This document shows positions 11,254 to 23,210 of a stretch of 64,000 bases of DNA, piece after piece. Numbering within the stretch: the stretch's first letter is position 1; each line of letters starts with the position of its first letter. A program made the translations under genes and the position numbers. The notes under the pieces are model-generated. The model saw nothing but the letters and a program-made list of their open reading frames with translations, was not told where the DNA came from and did not search any database. The stretch comes from Selaginella moellendorffii. Its lineage: Eukaryota; Streptophyta; Lycopodiopsida; Selaginellales; Selaginellaceae. The DNA lies in the NCBI RefSeq assembly GCF_000143415.4, contig NW_003314356.1, positions 508,815-572,814 of the forward strand, given 5' to 3'.

Positions 11254-12520
11254 GAAGTCCTAGAGGACAATGGGACTTGGTGGTCGGGCCTGTGAGCCTT
11301 GATCCAGTGGCAATGTTGGCGAACACAGCATCCCCATATCATAGGCTATTCCCCATATCTACAGGCATCCTAAGGATCCTAAAGAGATCTCCTTTGTTCA
11401 TGGCCGCATTCGGCAATACTGCCATTGAATCAAGGCCCACAAGCCCAACCAACAAGTCCCATTGTCCTTTGGGACTTCCTCACCATGTGATTGTATCCTT
11501 AGTCACTACACTAGAGAACTACTCCTCTTCCTTTCCATAATTTAGGGCTTTGGAACAACATTTTGGAACACCATAGCCTTATGCAAGCCTCATGGGTACT
11601 CTCCCCACCTTTTGCCTTTGGGTGCTCTTGCCATGGGCTTAGAGCGAGGTTCCATTAAGCCACGCCAGGTATCCAAATAGGTAGTGCCACCCACACTTGG
11701 ACTGAGAGTATCAACCATTCGACCTCCTGGGGGAGCTAAAGTTAGCTCTTGAACACTTCACCAAACTACCTCACTTGTTTATTCATATTCACTCTAGTTT
11801 TAGACTCCTTAGTGGATATATCATCACCCAACCCATGGGCATAGCCTTCCTATGTCACACTGGCCTTTCCTGGCCAAACTGGCTCTAACCCCCACCTCTC
11901 CCTACTGTACTTTTGGAACCTCTACAGCCGACTGCCCCCTAGGGGATGATCACTTTGGGCTTTCACCCAACAGCCTATATTAGTATTCCGACTTGAATTC
12001 GAACTCGAATCTCAGACTCCATCACTCCATCTCAGGTTCATCTCAGACTCTATCTTGGGTCTATTTTGCACTCCATCTTGGACTCCATCTCAGGTCCATC
12101 TTGGACTCCATTTCAAACTCCATCTCAAGTCTATCTTGACATTGTGTTGGTCCTCTTGTGTCTCTTTATCTAGAGACTCACTTATTGCTTGCTTCGTGCT
12201 TGTTCCTCGAGCACTTTGTTGGGAGTTCCACTCCTACTCTCGACTGTTCAAGTTGGAGCTTTTAGTCCAAACATGTTAGTCTCGTTTGGCCTCCAGTTCA
12301 ACCACTACCACATGGCACCCTTTTAGCTCCACTTTTGGGGCTTAGGGATTTTGTGCCTCACAGTTCCTTGAGCACTTTGTTGGGAGTTTCACTCCCACTC
12401 TCGACTGTCTAAGTTAGAGTTTTTAGTCCAAACATGTTATGCTTGCTTAACTTCTACTTCGGCTACTATCATATAGCACTCTTTTAGCTCCACTTTGGGG
12501 TTTAGGTATTTGTGTTTCAC
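11254..12520. repeat. Inverted pair of LTR-A fragments
   Basis: 11,254-11,385 is an LTR-A piece in the same orientation as 1,356-2,530 (CCTAGAGGACAATGGGACTT). It is followed head-to-head by a longer piece, 11,395-12,520, in the opposite orientation (AAGTCCCATTGTCCTTTGGGACTTC onward). About 75 bp at 11,258-11,330 is the reverse complement of 11,405-11,480, so the junction could fold as a long hairpin. The outer end is partly duplicated in tandem: 12,203-12,360 and 12,369-12,520 both read CACTTTGTTGGGAGTT..CACTC.. to the terminal TGTGTTTCACA-like end. Confidence 0.65.
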
Positions 12521-13239
12521 AAGTTGCTATGGACCCTTGGCCAAAGTGTGGCATAGTACCAAGTGTGGGGTGTGCCCCCAGGGTCATGGTCAACAAGTTA
12601 AAGGTTTGGTGGACCAAATACCTATTGGTAAACTCATTAAGATATTTATATATGATGACTAGATGATCCCAGAGTTGATAATCAAGGACAAGCTCTTTGG
12701 TGGGTTAAGGAATGGTGTTTCTAGTTTATAGGGAAATGAATTATGACAATGCAATGATATTGTGAGTTCAAGGAAGTAATCTCTAAAGAAGGACCTATGG
12801 GAGGGTTGTAAGGTTAAGCTGTGGATAGAGCCCATAAAAGAAAATGTTAGGAAAACTTACTAAGAGTGAACTCCCCTTAGACTTCGCGAAGTAAAGTTTT
12901 TGCTATAAAACCAAAAGGATACTTTAAGTATGGAAATAGTAATCCTATGTTACTTGGTGCAAACAATCAAAGGATAAAAGCAATAGAGTAGTGGCCAATA
13001 ATAGGCCTTGGAAATTATTGAAAAGAATCTAAATGATAAGCTAAGAAAAGAACCACCATATGGTTGATGCTAATGAATTGTGGAAAAAAACATGTTTCCC
13101 AAGACAGGATTCATATATGCTCAAATTTGGCAAAAGGTGAAAACTTCAAAAGATAGAGTAGCAAATTAGCCAAATGCAAAGGCTATAAACAGCCTTAATT
13201 ATGGATAAGTGGAACTTAGTGCCTAAGATGGCATAAACT
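12521..13239. other. Unassigned repeat-type DNA
   Basis: No protein-like frame or RNA gene is visible. It lies between an LTR-A fragment and the 3' internal end of another LTR-A element, so it is probably element interior, but I found no second copy in the window to confirm this. Confidence 0.35.
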
Positions 13240-16057
13240 AAAAGAAAGGATGATGGTGCCCTTAAGTAAAAAAACCTCCTAAGATGGGGAAGTGAAGTTT
13301 GCACAATATGTGCAATGTAATGTGTCGAACACATTTAGGAAATTAATTCTATATGTGAATGTTAAAGTTCCAAAGTGCATTGATTATGTTAGTAGAGGCC
13401 AAAGCTACTCCAGAATAAATAGTAAGATTGAGATAAAAGTGTCTCTAATAAATTTAGTGAGAGCTAAAAGAGAAAATAGAAAGAACCATCACAAGTGTTT
13501 TAATGAATCTTTAAGTTAGAGAGACTATAATGGGCAAAGCTTAGTAAACTTTTGGTGTTGAACCATTGACGAACAATGGCATGGTGCCATGGATGAAGAT
13601 GATAATCAATGATGGGGTTATTTTATAAGATGGTTTATTGTTCGATGAGGACATCGAACTTCATCTATGGGTGGTGAAGTTGTGATACATAAATCCCTAA
13701 TCTCCAAAGTGACTGACACATGCCAAGTGTTATAACACATAGAAGCGTCAAGACCAAGTCCAAAAAAGAATCCAAGATGGAGTTTGAGAAGGAGTCCAAT
13801 AAGGAAAGCAAGATGGAGTCAGAGATGGAGTTTGAGAAGGAATCCCAAATGAAGTCCTAAAAGGAATCTGAGATAGAGTCCGAGAAGGAGTTTGAGATGG
13901 GGACCAAGATCGAGACCAAGACCAAGACCGAGACTGAGACTGAGACCAGGACCAAGACAGGGACCAAGACTGAGGCAGAGACCAAGACTAGGGCAGAGAC
14001 TAGATGTAAGGAACCAACTCCTCAAGGTGTCGTAGGCTAAAGGATCCCCGAAAGCACAACTGAAATGATAAAGAGTTCATCAAATGGGACCGAGTTCGAG
14101 ATCGAGTCCAAAACCGACTCAAAAACCGAGTTCAAGATAAAGTCCGGGATCGAGTCCGAGGTCAACTTCGAGACCGAGTTCAAGACCGAGTTTGAAACCG
14201 AGTTTGAGATAGAGTCCGAGATTTGAGATCGGGTCCGAAACCGAGTTCAAGGTCGAGTTCAAAATCAGGTCCAAGGTCGAGTCCGAGATCGAGTCCGAGA
14301 CCGAGTCCGAAGTCGGGGTTCTAAAAGTATAGTAGGGATAGTGAGGTCTAGGAACCAGTCTTGAAGGAACTCTCCAGTAGTGCTTCCAAATTAGCTTGAG
14401 ATTGAGATTGGGACTGAAGGGCCTTGGGTGGGAGTGAGCATGGACTCGGGTGGTGTTGGAGGGGCCACCCAAGGAAGTGCTTAAGAGCAACTCCCACTCT
14501 CGGAAGGGAAACCGACTGCGGTGCTCTCAGCTCATATGGAGTGGTGCCCCACTTGAGTACTTTGTGGCTCATTGGTCCTTGCTTTTCTTGGGGGCTTGGG
14601 CCTTCCTTTCAGGATGGAAGTGGGGGGGTAGAGGTACCCATACTGAGCCGTTAGGCCATAGTGTTTGACCCCGGCGTCCCAAAGCAAGTGTTGCACCCAA
14701 GGCTTGGGATTTAGAAGGTCCCATGATCAAGTCTTCTTGTACCAAGGGATGTTAGAAACCTAGAGGCTTGGTGTGCTTGGCTGCTTGTGCCTATGGGGAG
14801 TGTAGCCATACCTTAAGTCTAATCTAACCCGGGGAGGGGGATTGGGAGAGATTTCGGAATCTGTGGATGGATAGCTAATGCTCTGTTGTTGTGTAGTGAG
14901 TAGCTAAAACCAAGTAGGACCAAGTAGGAGCTGGTACAATAGGCGAGAACCTTGGCGATGGAACTTAGCTAATAGCCAAAGCTGTGTTAGTTGAATAAAC
15001 GAGGTAAGCTAGCAAATTGAAAGGGAAAAATTTGTGGCTTACACTAAGTTCTAGTCTAAGTCTGAGTCCAAGTCCAAGTCTGAAGGTAAAAGCCCAAAGT
15101 GATCATCTCCCAAACTCTGAGGGGTTTGATGAGTTCTAAAAGGATAGGTAGGGGGAGGACTCTAATAAGAATAGTTTGGCCAGGAAAGACCAATGTGACC
15201 AAAGAAAGCTATACCCATATGGTGGGAGGTAGAGTTGACTTTTGAACACTTCATTAGTTTACCCCACTTATCTATCCATGTTCACTTTAGTCTTGGACTT
15301 TTTACTAATTATATCATCACCACTAACAAACCAAATGGTTGATGCTCCCAATCCAAATGTGTGTGGCACTACCTACTTAGACACCTAGTGTACTTCATTG
15401 AAACCTTGCTCTAGCCACATGGCTAAGGCACTTAAGGGCAGAAGGTGGGGAGAGTACCCACAAGACTCAACTAGGGCCATAATATTTAGAAATGTTGTCC
15501 CAAAGTCCCAAACTATAAAAAAGTAGAGAAGCAATCCTCTTGTATAGTGATCGAAGGCATAATCACGTGGTAAAAAAGTCCCAAAGTTCAATAGAACTTA
15601 GTGGTCGGGCCTTGACCCAGTGGCAATATTGGTGACCATAGCCATGGATGGAGAGGGAGTTAATGGGTACCAAAGAAAGGACATTGGAGAAGGGTGTTCC
15701 CCATGTCTTTGGGCATCCTAAGGATGCTAAGATGTGGTTTTAAAATGACCACTTATGAACAAATGGCCCAGTTTTTGAAAGATGGGACTATGGTAAAGGT
15801 GGTTTTGGAATACCAATGAGATAAGGGTAAATGGACATAGTTTTAGCATAATGAGCTAATATGTTAATGGTATTTTTGAGGTATCTATTATAGGATTTGG
15901 ACCAAGTGCAAAGGCTGAGTGGCATAGATGCCATTTACTTAGCTAGCATGTCCTCAAGTAGGGAAAAAGATTTATGGACGTTGTGAGTAAATTTTCTCCA
16001 AGTGATTGAACGTGTAGTTAAGTGACTAAAGTAAAATGGAAAATTTTATTATTTACA
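13240..16057 (+). mobile_element. Old LTR-A element end interrupted by an LTR-B fragment
   Basis: 13,240-13,680 is the 3' internal end (see 900-1,355). The LTR starts at 13,681 (TGTGATACAT), carries a degenerate purine-rich array (13,750-14,330) and resumes after 15,050. It ends near 16,057 with TGGAAAATTTTATTATTTACA, the counterpart of the TGTAAGCGACTAAATTTTCCA end of young copies. The middle, about 14,490-15,045, is foreign: it is the 3' internal end plus the first about 290 bp of the LTR-B family (TGTTAGAAACCTAGAGGC at 14,752). A short stretch at 15,230-15,300 is inverted. The copy is heavily mutated. Confidence 0.55.
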
Positions 16058-16059
16058 AA

Positions 16060-16730
16060 GAGATCATACATGGGGTTCAAATATAAAGGAAAAATTTACA
16101 TTTGGTAATAGAAGGGTCTCAAGTCTAACTCTATTGGTTGGCTAAAGGAATTATACCATATATTAATTGACATTTGGCAGGTTTAGTTAACTTCAGCTGG
16201 AGAGCTACGGCTCTCAACTGTCATTCATGAGGGCGTGAATTTGCAAAGAAGGGTGGTGGATTGTAAACAACCAAAAAAAACAATTTAAGAGACAATCTAA
16301 AAGGGATTCAAATATAAAAGGAAAATACTTATGAATAAGTATACACTCACTTTTCCAATTGGTTAAGAGTGTAAGGATATTTTAAAGTTAAATGTCCTTG
16401 GGTTTGAATAGTACTTGGTTGTGTGACCTCCTGAGAAGTCCAAATCCAAGAGTTTATAACATCCTTATGGTATCATCTTTTTTTCATAACAAAAAAAACT
16501 TTATAAAGCAACTTACTTGATTGGTTATAACCTTTGTCAAGAACCTCTTTAAGTTGCTTAACCATCTCTTTAATATTCAAATAGTATAGAGCCTTTATAG
16601 GTCTTTTAGAACCTAAAACTGATCTCACGGCCAAGAGCTTTAATAGCAAAACCTTTAGAAAGATATTTTGATTCTTTGCCAATAATTTATCAATTTTTCT
16701 TGAGAGAAAGATCAACCCTATCACTGATTT
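16060..16730 (-). pseudogene. LTR-B piece and RT N-terminus fragment
   Basis: 16,270-16,450 resembles the LTR-B segment at 17,165-17,350 in the opposite orientation (CAAACCCAAGGACATTTAACTTTAA). Next to it, the reverse-strand frame 16,473-16,724 holds the start of a Ty3/gypsy reverse transcriptase (KALYYLNIKEMVKQLKEVLD, then KGY..SS.LLYKVFFVMKK). It shifts frame in an A-run before the following DDTIRM-like motif, so it is a dead fragment. 16,730-17,156 shows no recognisable feature. Confidence 0.6.
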
Positions 16731-17156
16731 GAACTAGATCACCATCACCCTCAGCTTTCATCACTTAAATCCAAAAGGTTCAACATTAATTCTTAGTTTC
16801 TTTTTAAGCTGTTTTCGCAATTAAGAACTTAGCATCCTAAAACCTTTTATGAGTGCTTTTGCAACTGAAAGGACATATCAAGACATCCTTTTACCCTCAA
16901 AATGATAGGACTTTATCTAACACTATATATTCCTTAAATATACTTGTTGAAGAAATTCATACTAAATACCATCTAAAAGTCTAGTATCTTTAACACTACC
17001 AAATCTAATCTTTCTTTTTATTTGGATATCTTTATTAGAACATCATTAAAAGCTCCTAAATTAGAATTTCAAGTTGTTCTCTCTAGTTGCTTACAATCCA
17101 TTATGCTTTCCTACAAATTCACACCCTCGTAAACCCAAGATTTCTTTGATATCAAA

Positions 17157-17756
17157 TGTAAACTTGTGAGTTTAGACTTCCTGGGAGTTCACTTTATTTA
17201 GTATTACTCAAACCCAAGGACATTTAACTTTAATTATCCAAAGACTTTTAACAGATTAAAAAAGTGAGTGCACTTTTGTTTATAAGCCCTTTCCCTTTAT
17301 ATATAACCCTTATGGACCATCTCTCAAATTATTCTCTTTAGTTGCTTATAATTACTCATAAATTTCTTGGCTATTTGCCCACCTTCCACAAATTGGAAAT
17401 GTATAAGTGACACTTGCTCAGCTTTCAATTCTAACAAACATCAATGGATTAATGCTTGCATTGTGTAGGCCATAAATTTTTCCTTCCCAAATTGCTAACT
17501 TACCTTATCTATCTAACCACCACAGCCTTGGCCTTAGTTAAGGTCCCTCACCAAAGTTCCCGCCTATTGTACTAATTCCTACTTAGTCCTACTTAGTCTC
17601 AGCAACTCACTACACAAACAACAGAGTGTTAGCCATCCATCCACGGTCCCAAATTCTCTCCCAATCCCCCTCCCCGGGTTAGATTGAACTTAAGGTTCAC
17701 CTACACTCCCCGCAAGCATAAGCAACCAAGCACACCAAGCCTCTAGATTCCTAACA
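17157..17756 (-). repeat. LTR-B, 600 bp (3' LTR of gypsy-2)
   Basis: The ends are TGTAAACTTGTGAG and CTAACA on the + strand, so the element strand begins TGTTAGGAATCTAGAGG. It is a near copy of 21,450-22,038. The right flank (TCCATTAGTACAACAAAACTTGATCATGGGA) is shared with the other copy and with the 3' internal end at 14,720-14,751. The left flank (reverse strand TTTGATATCAAAGAA) resembles an initiator-Met tRNA primer site, so this LTR also faces an internal 5' end on its other side. Confidence 0.7.
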
Positions 17757-20700
17757 TCCATTAGTACAACAAAACTTGATCATGGGACCCTCTAAATCCA
17801 AGGCCTTAGGTGCGACACTTTCTTCAGGACACCGGGGGGAAACACCGTGGCCTAATGGCCCAATATAGGTACTCCTATTCCCCCACTTCCATCCTGAAGG
17901 GAAGGCCCAAGCCCCTAGAAAGGGCGAAGACCAATGAGTTGCAAGGAACACAAGTGGGGCACCATTCCACATGAGCTAAGAGCACCACAGTCAGTTTCCC
18001 TTCCGAGAGTGGAAACTAAAGTCTGGTAACGCCAACATGGGAGCCTTCCTCAACTTCCCATTAAGGTGGATAAATACTGCCTCGCATTCTGCTGTCCATA
18101 CCATTTTATTTTTTCCCATTTGATCTATTAAAGGTAGGGTTACTCTCAAATAGTGTTTGATAAATTTTCAGTAATAGTTGCATAGCCCCAAGAATGCCCT
18201 TAATTCATGTACATTCGATGGTCATTCTCATTCCTGGATCACTTGGACCTTCTCAGGGTCCACCTTGAGCACCGTGTAAGCGACTAAATTTTCCATTCTA
18301 CTTTAGTCACTTAACCACACCTCTGACCACTTGGAGGAGTCTCATTCACAACCTCCATAAGTCCAATCCAGGACTTGGGACTTGCTAGCCCCGAGAATGG
18401 CATCCATGCCACTCAACATTTGCACTTGGTCCAAGTGCTCCACGTGTCCGATCCCATGACGGACACTCAAAGGTACCACCAACATAGCAGCCCATTACGC
18501 TAAGGCCATGCCCAATCACCTTTGCCACACTGGTAGTCCAATACCACTTGCATTACCGTCTTGGCTCTCCAAGACTAGGCAAACCATCCGTGAGTGGTCA
18601 TCTCAGATCCACTCCTTAGCATCCTTAGGATGGCCACCGACAAGGGGAATAGCCTTCCCCAATATCCCTCTGTTAGTCCCCACTAAGTCCCTTTTTGCCC
18701 CTGGCCGTGTTTGCCAACACTGCCACTGGATCGAGACCCACAGGCCCGACCACTAAGTCCCACGGTCCTCTGGGACTTCCTCACCACACGACTGTGTCCT
18801 TGGTCACTACCCCAGAGGACTGCTCCTCTTCCTTTCCACCGTCTGGGCCTTTGGGACAACATTTCGGAACACCGTGGCCTTACGCGAGCCACCTGGGTAC
18901 TCTCCTCGCCTTCTGCCCTTGGGTGCTCTAGCCATGGGCTTAGAGCGGGTTCCATTGAGCCACACCAGGTATCCAAGTAGGTAGTGCCACCCACACTTGG
19001 ACTGGGAGCATCGGCCAGTCGATCTCCCGGGGGAACTAGAGCCGGCTCTTGAACACTTCACCAAGCTACCCCGCTTGTCGGTCCGTGTTCACTCTAGTCT
19101 TGGACTTCCCAGTGGGCAGCTCATCACCCAACACTGGGTCCGGCCTTCCTGGGCCAAACTGGCCTTTCCTGGCCAAACTGGCTCCACTACAGTCCTCCCC
19201 CTACTATACTTTTGGAGCTCACCAAACCCCCTAGGGTCTGGGAGACGAACGCTTTGGGCTTTCACCCTCTCAGGCTCCGGACTCGGACTCGGACTCGGAC
19301 TCGGACTCGGACTCGGACTCGGGCTCGGCCTTGTTATCGGCCTCGGCCTCGGCCTCGGCCTCGGTCTCGGTCTCGGTCCCGATCTCGGTCTCGGTCTCGG
19401 TCTCGGTCCCGGTCTCGGTCTCGACTTCGGACTCCATCTCGGACTCCATCTCGGACTCCATCTCGGGTCCATCTCGGACTCCATTTTGGACTCCAACTCG
19501 GGTCCATCTCGGACTCCATTTCGGACTCCAACTCGGGTCCATCTCGGACTCCACTTCGGACTCCAACTCGGGTCCATCTCGGACTCCACTTCGGACTCCA
19601 ACTCGAGTCCATCTCAGACTCCACTTCGGACTCCAACTCAAGTCCATCTCGGACACTTCCACGTGTCATGTGTTGGTCCTTTTGGGTCCCTTTTTGGAGC
19701 CTCGCTTTTTGCTCACTTCGTGCTCGTTCCTCGAGCACTTCGTTGGGAATTCCACTCCCGCTCTTGACTTTTCAAGTCGGAGCTTTTGGTCCAAACGTGT
19801 TACGCTCGTTTGGCTCTCGCTTCAGCCACTACCACGTGGTGCCCTTTCCGGCTCTACTTTGGGTCCTAGGGATTTTGTGTCTCACACACCGCCTTAGCAC
19901 CCTCAACCAGCTCAATCTTATGTTTTATCAGTTGTTTGGGGGGTAATCTTACTAGTAGCTCCTTCGGCATGGTATCTTAGAATTGGTCAAACACCTACTA
20001 GATCACTAAAGATACTTTTTTTGTTCCCGTCTTTTTGTCACTCTTCACTGAGAGTAAGCACAAAAATACTACCTTAATTCCTTTAGTGAGTTGTCCTCTC
20101 GTGGACACCAGGTTCAAGTAGAAGTCTTTAGCCTTACATTGCCCTAACTTTAAATCCTAGGCCTCCACCCTAGATCGTTCTCCCTGAGCATTCACCAGTA
20201 CCACAAGGTTCCTACCTTGTCCATATAAGGTTACCACAAACCAATTGAACCAATCCATCATGAAAATTATGTCAAATCCCGCCACATCCAACATGGTGAA
20301 ATCCATATCTACTTTCTATGTCCCTACTTTGACTCTTGCTTATTAAAGTACCTTATCGGTGCTTTGGCTACCTTGAATAAACTCTATAGTCATTGGTTCA
20401 CCCAACCACTACACCATTAGTCCTACTTGCCAAACTATGTCTGTAGCTATAAAATTATTCGAAACACCTGTGTAAATAAGGATCTTAACAAAGCTACTTC
20501 TGAGCTTCCTTCGAAGGGCTAGTAGATGTCACGAACAACTCTCTGCCAAAATTACTCGTGTAATGAGTAACTTTGAGCTAGGGACTGGATCACATACCTT
20601 AGTTTAGATTTCACCCAACTTAATGGCCATATTGACTTTGGCCTTCTTCGAGTAGGGACATTCCCTTGAAAAGTGTCCCACTTCACTACAATTGAAGCAT

Positions 20701-21449
20701 ATGTTGTTTCCTATACTACTAGTAAACTTGACCTTTTCATCCTTGGGTTTGTCCCTTTTTGCTTGACTCCCCCACCTACTTGCTCGTTGGCCATCAAATC
20801 TACCTTTTCAGAACCCCAAAGACTCATTCTTAGAGAAACTTTTCTTGAATTTCCCTTTGCCATATGTCCCCTTTGGTTTGACAAACATGGACCCTAACCC
20901 CATTGTGTTCCCCTTTCACAGGTTATTATTGAAATGCACTTTGATAATTACATCCAACGCTTCCTTGTAGTTGGTTAGGTTCCAATGTATCATCTCGCCA
21001 TGAGCCCAGGTTTGTAAGCCTGATATGAAGCCATGGAATGCATCCATATCACCCATGTCTGTGACAAATATCCTTTTTGCCATAAATATATTCACATACT
21101 CTTGAATGATTTCGGTCTACTTCAGCCTACTCAACTCATCCCTTAGGTGCAGAGTAGCATTCGGAGGAACGTAGGTTGCACAGATCCTTGCTTTCATCAT
21201 TTCCCAGGTGGCTACCGGTCCTTTGTTGGCCTCTGTCGTTCTCCACCAAGATTTAGCATTATTTGCCAAGTATGGTTTTGCATATGAAACCTTTTTCAAG
21301 CTCGGTAACCGCAACGCTTGGAAGTAATCCTCCATATCATAAAATCAATCCTCCACCATCTTATAATCATTCACTCCCTTGAGGATTGGTGGGGGCTTTG
21401 GTTTGTACTTGGGAACTACATAAAGGACTAATTCTACTTCAATATCAAA
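17757..21449 (-). mobile_element. gypsy-2 internal region, dead, with nested solo LTR
   Basis: Reverse-strand element. The gag capsid-like stretch is at about 21,335-20,930 (KSWWRTTEANKGPVATWEMM, YVPPNATLHLRDELSRLK). A CCHC zinc knuckle is at about 20,700-20,660 (CFNCSEVGHFSREC). A retropepsin-like block near 20,480 has Tyr-Thr-Gly instead of Asp-Thr-Gly. The RT head (near 19,920) is followed, after a nested solo LTR, directly by the RT/RNase H junction at about 18,270-18,150 (KVDPEKVQVIQE, VHELRAFLGLCNYY). Most of RT and all of integrase are missing. 17,757-18,005 is the 3' internal end before the LTR. Confidence 0.75.
18275..19886 (-). repeat. Solo LTR-A (1,612 bp) with CACCG target duplication
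   Basis: The LTR has TG...CA ends (TGTAAGCGACTAAATTTTCC to GATTTTGTGTCTCACA). It is flanked by the perfect 5-bp repeat CACCG (18,270-18,274 and 19,887-19,891). No internal element is attached, so it is a solo LTR left by LTR-LTR recombination. It sits inside the pol remnant of gypsy-2. The interior carries a CpG-rich array at 19,266-19,650: first GGACTC hexamers, then CTCGGT hexamers, then 12-mers of the ACTCCATCTCGG type. The intact CpGs mark it as young compared with the other LTR-A fragments. Confidence 0.9.
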
Positions 21450-22038
21450 TGTAAACTTGTGAGTTTGGACTTCTTGGGAGTTCACCTTATTTAGTATTAC
21501 TCAAATCCAAGGACAATTAACCTTAAATTCCAAAGACTTTTAATTGACTAAAACGTAAATGCACTTTTGTTTATAAGCCCTTTCCCTTTATGTATAACCC
21601 TTATGGACCATCTCTCAAATTATTCTCTTTAGTTGCTTATAAATTTCTTAGCTACTTGCCCACCTTCCACAAATTGGAAGTGTATAGGTGACATTTGCTC
21701 AGCTTTCAATTCTAACAAACATCAATGAATTAGTGCTTGCATTGTGTAAGCCACAGATTTTTCCTTCCCAACTTGCTGGCTTACCTTGTCTATCCGACCA
21801 CTACAACCTTAACCTTAGTTAAAGTCCCTCGCCAAAGTTCCCGCCTATTGTACCAACTCCCACTTGGTCTTCCTTGGTCCAACAACTCATTTCACGAGTA
21901 ATGGAGTGTTAGCCATCCATCTATGGATTCCCAAATTCTCTCCCAATCCCCCTCCCCGGGTTAAATTCGTCTTAAGGTTCAGCTATACTCCCTATAGGCA
22001 CAAGCAGCCAAGTACACCAAACCTCTAAATTCTTAACA
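21450..22038 (-). repeat. LTR-B, 589 bp (5' LTR of gypsy-2)
   Basis: The ends match those of 17,157-17,756. The left neighbour is the element interior, with a primer-site-like TTTGATATTGAAGT on the reverse strand. The right neighbour (TCCATTAGTACAATAAGATTTGATCATGG) is again the 3' internal end of an LTR-B element, not new flanking DNA. So this LTR is shared between two element bodies. Confidence 0.7.
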
Positions 22039-22074
22039 TCCATTAGTACAATAAGATTTGATCATGGAACTTTT

Positions 22075-22480
22075 AGAACCCCCACTTTTGGAACCCCCTG
22101 CAGCCCCCCTCCCAGGAGACACATGCTTTGGGCTTTCACCCCACGACCTGTATTAGTATTTAGACTCGGTCTCAAACTTGACTTCGGACTCGGTCTCGGA
22201 CTCAGTTTCAGACTCGATCTCGAACTCAATCTCGGACCTGACCTTGGACTCTGTTTTGGACTTGATCTCAAACTTGCTCTTGGACCTAATCTTGGATCTC
22301 GGACTCGGTCTCGAACTTGGTTTCAAACTTGATCTTGGACTCCGTCTTGAACTCAGTCTTAGAGTCGGTTTCGGACTTAATCTCGGATTCAGTCTCATCC
22401 GATAAACTCTTTATCATTTTAGTCGTGCTTTTGGGGATCCTTTAGCCTTCGACATCTCGGGGAGTTGGTTCCTTACACAT
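22075..22480 (-). repeat. LTR-A-like fragment with degenerate array
   Basis: GCTTTGGGCTTTCACCCC..GACTCGGTCTCAAACTTGACTTCGG matches the array-proximal part of LTR-A, with many decayed CpGs. It ends with CCTTCGACATCTCGGGGAGTTGGTTCCTTACA, whose reverse complement is found at 14,006-14,080, so a second repeat type is joined to the array in both places. Confidence 0.5.
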
Positions 22481-23210
22481 TGATTGCGAGAAAAACTTAA
22501 GGAAAGGACCTCACCTCCTCTTCCTCATAGACTGCATTAACTAATTTATCAATCCCTTCAACTTCACCACAACCGTATTTTTTTATGACATTGATACAAG
22601 ATTTTGTCTTATGTTTGGTAGGGCATTCCAAGGACCTTTGTCCTACCTCTTCATAATGGAAACAATGACCCACTACCCATTCCACTAGGAATAAGTTTCA
22701 CAAGCTACTACTACTTATACCCACTATAAGGAGGAATAAAGGGCTTAGGATTAAAAGAAGCTACTAGTGGTCACTAACCCCCACCCTTATTAATTGTCAC
22801 TTATGAGCCTCTAGAGTAGAATTTTCCTTCCACCTTTTGTTTTTTATTACTTTATTTATTCCTAGAGTTCTTATTCTTGTATGAGGTACCAACATATAGT
22901 TGTTAATATTGTTTCAGAAGCGAGTCATTGAAGGCAACTTCTTGTGCTGCCTCTCTAAATTTCAAATAAGTCTTTGGCTTAAACTTCAAAATCTTATTGC
23001 AAGAAAGTAAACTTAAACCTTTCAAGAAGTGTGTTTCTAAGTAAACACATTAATGTAGTGTATAAAGTCTACACACTACTTTAACTACCACAACTCTACA
23101 TGAAGTCTCAAAGAAAGATCATCTGACAAGTATTCTTTATAGATACAAGACTATATCTTAGTCTAGCTTCTATTCTACCCTTTTTCAACACATACATGGT
23201 GCTACCAAGT
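22481..23210 (-). pseudogene. Gag zinc-knuckle fragment and repeat-type DNA
   Basis: Reverse-strand frame 22,497-22,685 reads GHCFHYEEVGQRSLECP, a CCHC knuckle in which the second Cys is Tyr and the His is Gln. The rest of this interval has no recognisable coding content. Confidence 0.45.

Noticed and set aside
19089-19946. Long open frames on both strands (130-256 codons) over the LTR-A array, and the same at 25,646-26,600
   Set aside because: They are made by hexamer and 12-mer repeats that lack stops in every frame. The translations are only repeated Ser-Arg-Thr-Pro or Leu-Gly, and both strands are open at once.
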